64,000 nt of DNA from assembly GCF_040958095.1 (NCBI RefSeq), contig NC_091188.1:33247615-33311614 (forward strand), given 5' to 3'. A program made the translations under genes and the position numbers. This DNA is from Procambarus clarkii. Its lineage: Eukaryota; Arthropoda; Malacostraca; Decapoda; Cambaridae. This document shows, piece by piece, positions 54,690-64,000 of the stretch (within the stretch, counting starts at the first letter, position 1; every line of letters begins with the position of its first letter). Under the pieces are notes generated by a model that was not told the DNA's origin, searched no databases, and worked only from the letters and a program-made list of their open reading frames with translations.

Positions 54690-55545
54690 TCGGTAGGGAA
54701 ATTAATTCGGAGGAGGACTCGCTATCACTTCAAGTTGATCTAGATAGGGTTTTGAAATGGTCAAAGGATTGGCAAATGCAGTTTAATGCTGATAAATGTA
54801 AAGTTCTGAGGTTGTTAATGATGATATTTACAAGATACGAGCTAGATGGTGTTGAGATTGCGAAGTCGGATTGCGAAAGGGATCTGGGAGTTATGATTAG
54901 TAAGAATTTAAAACAAAAGGATCAATGCATGAATGTTCGTAATAAGGCGAAGAGGCCACTGGGATTTATAAATCGAAGTGTTAGTAACAAGACACCTGGT
55001 GTGGTTTTTAAGCTATAGCTTGCTCTGGTTAGGCCCCATTTAGATTATGCAGTTCAGTTTTGGTCGCCGTATTATAGAATGGATATAAATTCACTTGAAC
55101 GTGTCCAACGTAGGATGACTAAGTTAATTCCCCAAATTAGAAATCTTTCATATGAAGAAAGATTAACAAAGCTTAAGTTGCATTCGCTGGAAAGGCGAAG
55201 AGTTAGGGGTGACATGATAGAGGTTTACAAGTGGGTGAATGGACATAACAGGGGGATATAAATAGGGTATTAAAAATATCAACACAATACAGAACACGAA
55301 ACAATGGGTATAAATTGGATAAGTTTAGATTTAGGAAAGACTTGGGTAAATACTGGTTCAGTAACAGGGTTGTTGATTTGTGGAACCAATTGCCGCGTAA
55401 CGTGGTGGAGGTGGGGTCCCTCGATTGTTTCAAACGCGGGTTGGACATGTATACGAGTGGGATTGGGTGGTTATAGACAGGAGCTGCCTCGTATGGACCG
55501 ATAGACCTTCTGCAGTTGCCTTTGTTCTCATGTTCTTGTGTTCTT
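54690..55545 (+). pseudogene. CR1/L2 family A ORF2, remainder after the insertion, and 3' UTR
   Basis: Continues exactly where 48365 stopped: DDTKIGREINSEEDSLSLQVDLDRVLKWSKDWQMQFNADKCKVL. Next come KSDCERDLGVMISKNLKQ, INRSVSNKTPGVVFKL, a stop near 55015, LVRPHLDYAVQFWSPYYRMDINSLERVQRRMTKL, LSYEERLTKLKLHSLERRRVRGDMIEVYKWVNGHN, and after a frameshift FRKDLGKYWFSNRVVDLWNQLPRNVVEV. The 3' UTR ends with GTTCTCATGTTCTTGTGTTCTT-like repeats. The C-terminal domain after the RT is CR1/L2 typical. Confidence 0.9.
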
Positions 55546-57075
55546 AAGATCAAAATGTAGATTTCTCCATCCTGTCATGTGCGAAACCACACCGAGGGAT
55601 GAAAATGCTGACCTCAGCTGACCATACTTTCACGTGAAAGAGACAACGCTAAATGAAGAGTGGTAAACAAAAAAATGACGTTGAAGAAAGTCAATTGTTT
55701 TATATCCAGACAAGAGAGGTTATAAAAGGTGGAACAGAGTGTATAGAACTGGCTGAAAGATCAACTTACATACTAGAATCACATATACAATTATATGCCA
55801 CAACAGAGCTACAACTACAACAGGCAACACGTAAACTTGCAACAATCAATACTGGTCTGAACAAAACCAATATGTCCTCACATAATGGACCTGCCTGAAA
55901 AATTTTCATCAAATTACCTCAAATACAGTAACCTCATTCATATTTGCCAACATTCAAGGTCGAAAAACTGGGATAGAAAAAAAAGCACAGTTCATAAAGG
56001 GCCTCTTCGCCGAGTCAAACAGTATTTAGACCTTTCACACAAACCCATGCATGGGAACTCTTGGACAGTGAGATCTGGATAACAATATTATCTATATAGA
56101 CGTGATCGGGTAAATAGGTCACATGGAGGAGTAGGTCTTTATATAGGAGAAGATCTTATATGCTCTGAGCTTCTTAACTCTCCAAATGCAGTGGTAGTTA
56201 ACTCTACTGGGAGTAGAGTTAACATCTTTATTTTCTCTATTCTTCTAGTAAGAAGATCTAATAAACTTGGTTATTATTCTAATGAACTACTTACATTCTG
56301 TGACAAATTTTAACTTAACCAGCAGGTAAGTGTCAACTAGGAACGAAAATATTCTAGATGTGAACGTCACCTACAAAGAAGACATAATCAGCGACATTAC
56401 AATCTTGGATAAAACACACTCAGATCACAAGCTCATTTAAGTGCAAACCAACATCAGTACTTGTAATAGGCCTAAAACATTTATCAAGCGAGAGAGGTTC
56501 TTCTATAAACTAAATTATAATAAAAGGATTGACTGGGAAAAGATACAGGGAACAAACAATTTTCCCATTGAATGTTTATAAGCCATACAAATCCTAAACA
56601 AGGCAAAGAACAACTAACTTCCAAAAAATATAAAGTCTTTCTGAAACTTGTTCCTGTGTTGAGAGCCAGAAAGAGGACCAACGAAGAAAGAGGACGCAGA
56701 CGGCACTACAAAAGAAGAAAATAACGAAAATGTTTAAGGAGACAACTATCCCTACAAAGATGGAATAATTTAAACGGAGTTTGAATTAATCTAGCAAAGA
56801 CTAAAGCAATTATATCAGATTGATGAAATGCAATTACGACAAAGCCATTCAAGAGAAAGAAAAAAATTTCTTTATATATGCGAAATCACAAAAAAACTAT
56901 GTATTGGACCTTATTTTTTTCTTTACAAGTGAAGGTTCATACACAGATGATAAAGATATTACTGACACCCCCAAAACAATGTGATTTCTACGGCTGTTTT
57001 TAGGTTTCAGTATTTTTTATTACTTAAACAATTGTTTAGCATCCCAATAAATAGCATGAAAGTGGACGATCCGGA

Positions 57076-57189
57076 TGAACAAATCCACAAGGGCTGTGAC
57101 GAGGATTCGAACCTGCGTTCGAGAGGATAGACGCTGGTGATATAGATGCATCATTTGATACATCACGCTATTGTGATTTCTGTGTGTAT
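57076..57189. repeat. Fold-back SINE C derivative with about 12-bp TSD
   Basis: Minus-oriented arm (CAAATCCACAAGGGCTGTGACGAGGATTCGAACC) joined to a plus-oriented SINE C tail (TGATACATCACGCTATTGTGATTTCTGTGTG). GGA(C/A)GATCCGGA at 57064-57075 and 57190-57201 flanks it with one mismatch. Confidence 0.65.
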
Positions 57190-57441
57190 GGAAGATCCGG
57201 ACATCATCTTTATGCCTGATATCCAAACACATGAAATTATGACATTAACTCGAATTTTGCAGATTTTGAAGGAGAAATTGATAACATGGACTCTTACCCC
57301 GGGTCCAGACTCGTGTTATTTATTATTTATAAAGACATGCTAAGTGCCAGTAGCACAGTGGGGAGAAATCTTTGACACAGGGGAGATACCAGATTCGCTG
57401 AAATTAATAGGTTTTGCTCCTCTTTACAAGGGAGGAGCAAA

Positions 57442-57713
57442 ACCTAATGGGGTTGGAGGTCCCTGTCCCTTCACCACTTTCGAGGTCAACCTCGCAACTC
57501 TCAGTTCCTGCGACGGCGCTGGAACCAATCGTATTGGCGTATGCCTTTCCATTGGAGACTTTCAGCGCCGTGGAGAGGAGGGACCTGCTGCCTGGGTAAC
57601 AGCTTATCCCCCGAATCAACCTACCCTGGCTTTGCGCCCTGGTGAGGCCACTCCAGATCGACAACCAGAACGCAACTCCATAGTCTCCTGAGACTGATGG
57701 GTGCCTACTACTA
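57442..57713. mobile_element. Unidentified 272-bp insertion with about 16-bp TSD
   Basis: It interrupts the RT of the L2-like LINE. ACAAGGGAGG(G)AGCAAA lies on both sides (57426-57441, 57714-57730), with one gap. GC-richer than its host. The minus strand keeps an open frame across it. I cannot name the source. The left duplication also forms a 14-bp hairpin (57408-57421 with 57433-57446). Confidence 0.65.
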
Positions 57714-57804
57714 ACAAGGGAGGGAGCAAAGCATTGGCAAAGAATTATAGACCAGTGGCACTAACGACCCACATAAACGTATTTGAGTGTGTGATCACGG
57801 GTCA

Positions 57805-58065
57805 GGGGCCAGATTCACGAAGCAGTTAAGCAAGTATTTACGAACGTGTACATATTTCCTCAATCTTTGGCGACTTCGGTAACATTTATTAAAACAGTTT
57901 TCAAGCATGAAAACCTCCCAATTAACTGTTGTTATTGTTATAAACAGCCACCTGGTGATTTGGAGCTCATTAACTGTTTAATAAGTGTAAACAAAGCCGC
58001 CAAAGATTGAGAAAAGATGGACAGGTTCGTAAGTGCTTGCGTAACTGCTTCGGGAATCTGGCTCC
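57805..58065. mobile_element. Terminal-inverted-repeat element F, copy 2 (261 bp)
   Basis: Same ends as 16028-16281 (GGGGCCAGATTCACGAAGCAG...CTGCTTCGGGAATCTGGCTCC), same central block (ACCTGGTGATTTGGAGCTC in the opposite sense). It splits the host RT between VFECVI and SFLETH. Confidence 0.85.
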
Positions 58066-58480
58066 AGGTCTCCAGTTTCCTGGAGACCCATGACCTCCAC
58101 AACCCAGGTTAACAAGGATTTAGAGTGGAAACATCATGCATATCGCAGTTACTTGACCACTCCGACAAAATAACCGAGGTATTAGTAGAAAAACAGAGTT
58201 CAGATGTGGTATACACGGACTTCACATAGGTATTTCATAAATGTGATCATGGAGTGATAGCACACAAAATGAGGTCAATGGGAATAAAAGGTAAAGTAGA
58301 ACGGTGAATATTCGTTTGTGTGGAACAACACACATACAGAGTAACAGTCAACCAAATAAAATGGAGTTCAAGCACAGCTAGAAGCTCTGTACCTCTACTC
58401 AAAGTAAAGTCCACTGTACCACTGCTTTTCATTAAGTCTTATATCAGATATAGACAAAAATTGAAATCTTAGGATCCAAA

Positions 58481-59014
58481 TGTTAGTCATGATGAGTTGA
58501 TTAACAATACACTTCAGGATTGTTTCAAAATTATTGAAAGAAAACAAGTTGTTATATTGATCAATAGTTCATATTGTAAATAAATGAACGATTGTTTTGT
58601 TTCCCTTTAAACTACTGTTAGACCCCTATTATACTCATTAGATAAAAAAATTCCTGTTTTAGTCTAGCCTTTATTTATTTATAAATTTAAACTTATGGTA
58701 CTACCTGTTAATTATTCTCTCTATCTTGCACTACCGTCCTATTGTTCTGGTGATTTGTTTCCTGTAGGAACTTGGCCTCTTTGGAAGTCAGGTTACCTCA
58801 CAGCTGTTTCTGCTTCCCTCCCTCTCTATCTGCTTCTGCAGTACAGTCTAGCTGCTGCTGGAGACCTGAACATTTCGGAACATTACAGCTCCTTTTCCAA
58901 TTCTATATTTGTGCGGAAAACCACAGAAACATTAAATCTCACCACTTAAATAACTACGACAGAACAGGTAGTGATGATCCGGTTGAGATGAATGCCAGTT
59001 TAAACATATTATCT
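58481..59014. other. Unassigned
   Basis: AT-rich, then a C/T-rich stretch around 58800-58860. No gene supported. Confidence 0.4.
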
Positions 59015-59349
59015 CTGAACAAATCCTCAAGGGCCGTGACGAGGATTCGAACCTGCATCCGAGAGCATCCCAGATGCTGCTTTAATGGAGCTACGACATG
59101 GTCGAGGAGTTGAAACCGAAGTACAGTAGAACTAACTTAATCCTGCAGCCTCTCCGAGGCACAAACCAGGATTTTACACAAGCCGTTCTCCCTCTTGTGT
59201 AATGAAGTAAGGGCGAAGAGGGAGAACGGCCTAATGACATAGCTCGAGTGCATGGGGGGAGTTGTGTAAAACCCTGGTTTGTGCCTCGGAGAGGCTGCAG
59301 GATCCTGCATGTTCTACTGTTGAAAGTTCGGTTTCAACTCCTTGACCAT

Positions 59350-59488
59350 GTCCCCGACTATCCAAGTGGTTGGGCACCATTCCTTCCCCCCCCCCCCCCT
59401 TCCCATCCCAAATCCTAATCCTGACCCCTTCCCAGTGCTATATAGTCGTAATGGCTTGGCGCTTTCCCCGTGATAATTCCTTTCCTTT
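59350..59488 (+). mobile_element. 139-bp insertion inside the fold-back, with 10-bp TSD
   Basis: Flanked by CCTTGACCAT (59340-59349 and 59489-59498). Contains a C run and CAGTGCTATATAGTCGTAATGGCTTGGCGCTTTCC, which I recall as a common LINE 3' end in decapods. Probably a 5'-truncated LINE end. Confidence 0.55.
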
Positions 59489-59499
59489 CCTTGACCATA

Positions 59500-59617
59500 T
59501 CGTAGTTCAGTCGATTAAGGCAGCGTCTGGGATGTTCTCGGACGCAGGTTCGAATCCTCGTCACGGTCCTTGTGGATTTGTTCATTTGATGCATCACGCT
59601 ATTGTGATTTCTATGTG
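59500..59617 (+). repeat. SINE C tRNA-like promoter part and tail (best copy)
   Basis: A-box TAGTTCAGTCGATTAAGGC and B-box AGGTTCGAATCC with usual spacing, then GGTCCTTGTGGATTTGTTCA and the tail GATGCATCACGCTATTGTGATTTC. This defines the family used in other entries. Confidence 0.8.
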
Positions 59618-59639
59618 CATATATCCTCTGCATAGGGAC

Positions 59640-60258
59640 CAGGGCCCCAGACACCAGAGGCCGCACATAAGCGTCTAGGTGACAGTAGAAGGAACAGCAG
59701 AGAACGGGTGGGGCAGCCATAGTCTAGTTTAGACAGCACAAGAGAGGAGTGTAAACATGAGAGCGCTTTATCAACTCGCCAGGAATTGTGAGACAAGTCC
59801 AAGGGATGGGAAGGGCCTCAGAACATTAATTTCAGAAGCATTAGATCAGCTGATGCCAATGATCAGCTGCCAGAGTTTAGCATTATACTTGTACAGAAGC
59901 GGATTTGCATAGTGACAAGGAGAGTCGAGGAATGACATCTTTGGAGTAAAAGTCAGCTTAAATCTTACCTGGAGAGACCTTTAAGCCGTGAATATTAGCC
60001 CAGGACGACACGCTATCTATCACAATTTGGAATCTGTTGGATGAAGGAGAAATTGTAACAACGATAGGAGTGTGTGTACATAGTGGACCAAGAATACACC
60101 AGAGGAAAGGGACAAAGATCGCACGAGAACAACCAGGAAAAGTTTAGAAATTTAAAATCCTACACGGGGTAACACTTGCATTGTTGAAAAGAGTGAGAAA
60201 GCAGCACCAAGTCTCGCTTTAAAGGTACAACTACAGAAAGCTCTCAAGGAAAAATGGG
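59640..60258 (-). pseudogene. I-type LINE fragment, same family as the nested element (RT palm to thumb)
   Basis: Minus strand. ALSCLHSSLVLSKLDYGCP (about 59755-59700) matches ALHSSLVLSKLDYGCP of the intact ORF2. The 59940-60250 part lines up at DNA level with the plus-strand sequence 50000-50340 of the intact copy (GTAAAAGTCA, CAGGACGACACG, GAACAACCAGGAAAAG, TTGTTGAAAAG). It is much decayed and abuts the piggyBac remnant at 60258. Confidence 0.75.
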
Positions 60259-61790
60259 ACGTCTGTCGCTCCAGCACACTGATAAGATTTTGTCACACTT
60301 TCGCAGCTGACAATCACACACTGCAATACCAATACCAAACACTGGCATTTTCCTCCTGTGGGCCTTGACGGTGCCACATACGCTGGTGTTGTGGTCAAGG
60401 AGGAACCTGGTCAGCAAGGGATTGATATAGTAGTTGTCCGTGAATAGAATGCCAATAGTTCAGCAACGCTTCCACGAGTGTTTTGACAATGCCAGAGAGC
60501 CCGTGTGGATCTTCACCTGGTATGTCAACGTCTGTACCTGAATACAGTATCATGTCCATGACTTTACCAGTTTCATAGTCACATACCACGAAAAACATAG
60601 TCCAAATCAATGCCGCTTTGATGGGATGTACTGCCTGAACGTAAGTCGTCCCTTAAAGAGGACTAGCGATTCATCAATCACCACATTCTACCTTGGTACA
60701 AAGTAATCACAGAACTTTCCTCTCACATCACTAAAAATCTTCCGCAGCTTCCAAAGTCTGTCCTGTCTGTCTTCATTATCATTGTTCTCAAAGTGCAGAC
60801 ACCTATCACACGACATGTACCGGTTTAACACAGGTGATGGAACAAGGCTGTCTTTGCTCCAATAATCCTGGATCACGTTTTTCAGAATGTTATCATTATC
60901 ATGCTAAATGCTAAAACACACACATTTCCTCATTTGTCGTGTCTTTCCATCGTGTCATGCAAGAGGCAGGTAAAATGCCCGAGTCAATGAGGCTGTGAGC
61001 ATATCTGTTCGTCTCTGCAACTTGAAGGTCCATGAATTCCTTGTCAAAATACGCCATAAAACAGTCAATTTCAGCCATATCATCACCTGTATAGGCAAAT
61101 AACGGTGTCACACCAACATCGGTACCATCAAATATTGGAATTTGTGGGACAAAATTTTCACAATCCTCCCACACAAGTACACCTGTGGGTTTGGTTTTAA
61201 CGCCAACACCATGGCCAACACTACTACGAGCACCAAAAACACAGCTCCGTCGTCTTGTGCTAGAGCTGCGTATAGGTGTGCAAGAGCTGCTTATAGGTAT
61301 GCCAGGAGATCAGTGTTCTGCGTAGTGTAGGCCTACCATGAACACCTGATGTTGAGGGAACACTGTCGTCATTGACCTCCGTCCGCGTGACACGCTGCTA
61401 CTTGCGTCGGCGTGTTACTGGGGCAGCAAAACCCCGCCTAGTAACACCATCGCTACTCGTACTCGGTTCGTCAACACTGCTTGTATCGAAGTCTATTTCA
61501 CTGAAGCCCGAGAATGATTCATCACATGTTATATCCCTAAATAAACTGGCATCAGAGGACACATACGGTGGTGGTGACTCTAGCAGGTGTTGACCCAGGG
61601 CAGCGAGGCATGCCGGGTTAGGCGCGTGTACACACTGGTGACCTTTTCCACCTCATTCTCCCACTCACTCGTGTCAGACATCTGTGTTAGGTCTTTATCT
61701 GGATTGTAGTCTAAATCATCATCCATCGCTCTCATACAATATGTCTCGTATTTTGTCCTCAGTCATTTTCCTGGACCGCGAGCTCTTAGA
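60259..61790 (-). pseudogene. piggyBac-family transposase, nearly full length but frameshifted (2)
   Basis: Minus strand. The start is probably ATG near 61772 (MTEDKIRDILYESDG), then after a shift DDDLDYNPDKDLTQMSDTSEWENEVE, an acidic N-terminus usual for piggyBac. After a low-complexity stretch comes VWEDCENFVPQIPIF, ID-FMAYFDKEFMDLQVAETNRYAHSL (about 61060-60990) and WKDTTNEEMCVF. YWSKDSLVPSPVLNRYMSCDRCLHF follows. Catalytic blocks: VVIDESLVLFKGRLTFRQYIP (first Asp, about 60690-60630), VVCDYETGKVMD (second), LFTDNYYINPLLTRFLLDHN (third, about 60430-60375), GTVKAHRRKMP and CDKILSVCWSDRRP. All three Asp positions remain, but at least three stops or shifts break the frame. The C-terminal Cys-rich domain and terminal repeats are missing or unrecognised. 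Confidence 0.85.
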
Positions 61791-62615
61791 GAATGCATCT
61801 GACTTGGTTGCTTCCTTGAAACTGAGGCTCCCCACGGCCCTGGGACATACTGGGATTTTTTCAAAATGGCGGACAATCACTGGAGCCCTCAGTCATCCAT
61901 TACGTACCCGCGTCCCCGCACGCCAGATTTGAATAGTACTCTATACCCAAGAGATCCCTGAGGCACGTTGCACACCAACTGTCGAGCGCCTCAAGAGGCA
62001 TTGCACAGTGTAGTAGTGGTTAGGGAAATAGACCTTAGGTTTATTTGTGATTTAGTTAAATTTAGTCTTGGAGAATACTTTTGTTTCATATTTAATCCCC
62101 AGGCTGGTGTTTTAAGGATACGTTTTGAGTGTAAATAAATAAACAAATTGGTGACATGGCGAATATCCCAATTTCCTTGAGAAGCCACTGAAACTTCTTT
62201 TTAATTCAGTTAGTAGTTAGTATGTTCCCAACATAACCGTTTTTGCTTGGTATCTAAGGTGCTAATAATTTAGTGTCTGAATTTCCGACAAACAGTGACA
62301 TTCAATACATGACTAACAACAACGTTAAGGAGGAAATAGACGAGTACAGGCTATAAAGGCTAAAATGTGTGAACTCTCTCATTCATTACCAACATCAGAT
62401 CTGCAATAACTGAACTGCAGCGATGAAGAACATGTACAAAGTTTGGAACAAATTTATCTTCGATCTTTCCGATCATCCACAACATGTGTTGGAGAAAGGT
62501 ATCAACAATAATGAAGGCGACTTAAGATTTCCAACTGATAGGTTTAGCTGCATGAATGGCCCTGATGGCTACTGAACTTCATTGTGGGAGGATGGAGGCA
62601 TTGGTGAAGTGTGTT
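61791..62615. other. Unassigned; left part may be the piggyBac 5' region
   Basis: No terminal repeat or TTAA boundary could be fixed. No other gene recognised. Confidence 0.4.
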
Positions 62616-62619
62616 CAAA

Positions 62620-63540
62620 CGAGTGGATAAGGATTAAAACAGCGGCGTGCTGAATATCAGTTGCCGTATAATAGGAAGGAATGTGAACGCCAGTAGCCTC
62701 CATAACGACGTCAGTCGACTATACTACCGTGACGGGGTGAGACGCAGGAACAACGTCAGAAGAAACAGCCTGTGTGAGGACCGAGGCATTCTTGCCATTC
62801 TGTTAGAAACGTTAAATGTGATATCTTCCTAACTGGAAGACAGGTGTGGTAGTTTCAATGATGTGTGATGAACTCCTATGTAGTGAGGATGGAGAATGAG
62901 GACTGTCGAGATGAGAGGATGAATATTGGCCTGGACGGTCATTGTCTGGTCAATGGGGAGGGCTGAACACTCGACAAAGTCAGACGGACTAACAACGGAA
63001 ACAGAAGAGTGAGGAGGTTGAGGAGTAACGCCAATATGGCGGGTAGGGGAGGTCTGGGAACAAAGGGAGTGTATACGGGATGAAGAACCCACACAGAACA
63101 CCCCTCATTCAGACCATAAAGGATCAAGAGAAGGGGTTGAGCTGGTGAAGGTCTCTGGGTTTCCAAACAACTTGGAAACCGTTATGAAACTGAGGATGGG
63201 AAGAAGGGAGTAGAGAAGTAATGACACAAGCATTACTCATGTAAGACAAGAGGGAGAGATGCTGCACATATCGTCAAGCCAAGGTAACATGTATGGTCTG
63301 TGTTCCAGGCTGAGGATGGCATGTTCTTTATAGTACACGTATCATCGGGAAAAGGTGATGAAGCAAACATAAGGATGACTGGCACGACTTTATGTGGCCG
63401 GGTTCCCAGCATAAGACACCAAACAGCAACAACTCTACAACACACTGTGGGTTTAAACCCATATTCCAGCACGTATCACAGAGCCGTGGAGAGGGACTAT
63501 CATCATACCTACATTTTAAACTGTATGGAGTCAGCCTCCA
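62620..63540 (-). pseudogene. I-type LINE ORF1 fragment, same family as the nested element
   Basis: Minus strand. YDDSPSPRLCDTCWNMGLNPQC (about 63515-63450) corresponds to EYIPSPRLCNKCWRFGHGALRC of the intact ORF1, the first knuckle having lost its His. LCWEPGHIKSC resembles the second. Further left, SHPQFHNGFQ and then SDVVPASHPVTVV follow the disordered C-terminus of ORF1. Decayed. Confidence 0.6.
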
Positions 63541-64000
63541 CCACATCACTCAGGGACCACATGTGCTGTGTGTACAAGTCTATGGGACGAGCATAGAAGG
63601 CAGGCTTACTGTTAGTACAAGACTTTTTATTGTGATATGGTCTTCCTGGATGCATGCAGATTTCCATGACCAGCCAGAGTTACACTGCTAAACACCAACA
63701 ACCAGTGTAGGTTTGAGTTAACACAGACCCGACGGTGAACATGCAATTATCTGTGTGGCATAACAAGTGTTGCTCCTGTCAGTAAATTTGTATCTTGCTA
63801 ACACGACGCATCATTCCTGAATAGCTGATTCTGCATGCCATTTATTTTTAGTGCCAGAGTATCCAGCTTGGAACTCTTGGATACTTTATTGCAAACCGGC
63901 AGTGTCAAAAGGTGTTTCCGATTGGTTGTCATAGAAAGTGTTAACACAGGATTTACACATGAATGGACCACGAGACTGATCAATTAGGCCTCCCAGTATC
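63541..64000. other. Unassigned right edge
   Basis: No recognisable feature. Confidence 0.4.

Larger units (their letters stand above)
55560..58480 (+). pseudogene. L2-like LINE (third family), ORF1 tail to RT, with three insertions
   Basis: A 5' frame at 55653-55898 is a polar, helical ORF1-like peptide. Endonuclease: NIQGRKTGI and FIKGL; then YRRDRVNRSHGGVGLYIGEDL (about 56090-56150). A decayed linker follows. RT: LTPGPD (57295); FDTGEIPDSLKLIGFAPLYKGG; after a 272-bp insert, GGSKALAKNYRPVALTTHINVFECVI (57728-57800); after element F, SFLETHDLHNPGQ, ISQLLDHSDKITEVLVEKQSSDVVYTDFT (motif A at about 58210), MRSMGIKGKVE and YRVTVNQI. It breaks off near 58480 before YADD. Very decayed. Its exons line up across each insertion. 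Confidence 0.78.
59015..59617. repeat. Large fold-back of two SINE C units, interrupted by a 139-bp insertion
   Basis: Left arm (59017 to about 59190, minus unit): GAACAAATCCTCAAGGGCCGTGACGAGGATTCGAACC, then GACATGGTCGAGGAGTTGAAACCGAA, CAGCCTCTCCGAGGCACAAACCAGG. Right arm (about 59250 to 59583, plus unit) is its inverse, with CCTGGTTTGTGCCTCGGAGAGGCTG, TCGGTTTCAACTCCTTGACCAT, then the tRNA-like part (GTAGTTCAGTCGATTAAGGCAG, GCAGGTTCGAATCCTC) and the tail. An inner pair GCCGTTCTCCCTCTT / AAGAGGGAGAACGGC lies at the centre. 59350-59488 is foreign (next entry). Confidence 0.8.

Noticed and set aside
59500-59600. Possible tRNA gene on plus
   Set aside because: Promoter boxes are good, but the sequence is the head of SINE C found in several copies with the same tail.

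Overview
This window looks like intergenic DNA from a large, repeat-rich arthropod genome, most likely a decapod crustacean (crayfish, lobster or shrimp type). That assignment is an inference. It rests on the mix of CR1/L2-like LINEs ending in ATTAGGTGAGTAC tails, I-type LINEs with RNase H, Penelope-like RT, piggyBac remnants, tRNA-derived SINEs and abundant hairpin elements, some of which I recognise from decapod sequence. I found no convincing host gene, rRNA or functional tRNA, and no prokaryotic operon or CRISPR. Nearly every plausible coding stretch is a mobile-element protein, most of them broken.

Layout. 1-2745: 3' half of a decayed I-type LINE. 2.9-4.7 kb: two tRNA-derived SINEs, a TA microsatellite and a gag zinc-knuckle fragment. 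5.2-7.6 kb: decayed ORF1 joined to the same 3' module seen at the end of the first LINE. 8.2-9.2 kb: 3' end of a gypsy-type LTR element on the minus strand. 9.2-11.1 kb: Penelope-like RT. 11.2-11.6 kb: another RT fragment. 12.3-13.4 kb: dispersed repeats and a fold-back SINE pair. 13.4-14.3 kb: piggyBac remnant. 16.7-22.8 kb: three minus-strand LINE remnants in a row, one split by a terminal-inverted-repeat element. 23-31 kb: fragments, two hairpin retroposons with long target-site duplications and a perfect 46-bp palindrome. 31.6-38.5 kb: LINE 3' fragments on both strands, a SINE and a minisatellite. 39-45 kb: three overlapping CR1/L2-like copies in tandem, two fused in frame. 45.3-55.5 kb: a CR1/L2 LINE whose ORF1 has an SGNH esterase domain, interrupted by a 6.3-kb I-type LINE. 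55.6-58.5 kb: another L2-like LINE carrying three insertions. 59-63.6 kb: a large fold-back SINE structure, pieces of the same I-type family and a piggyBac transposase remnant.

The only intact-looking genes are ORF1 (52211-54142, minus) and ORF2 (48462 to about 52211, minus) of the nested I-type LINE. It is flanked by identical 14-bp target-site duplications and sits exactly in the codons for the FADD catalytic box of the older LINE's reverse transcriptase. Its ORF2 has no upstream in-frame ATG. The ORF1 stop and the first candidate ORF2 codon overlap as TAACG, which suggests stop-coupled reinitiation (TAATG-like) at a mutated or non-AUG start.

The least familiar theme is fold-back retroposition. 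Several SINE-like units occur as head-to-head inverted pairs, and two short hairpin elements have 13- and 17-bp target-site duplications. All appear to share a 3' tail around CACG(T/C)TATTGTGA.
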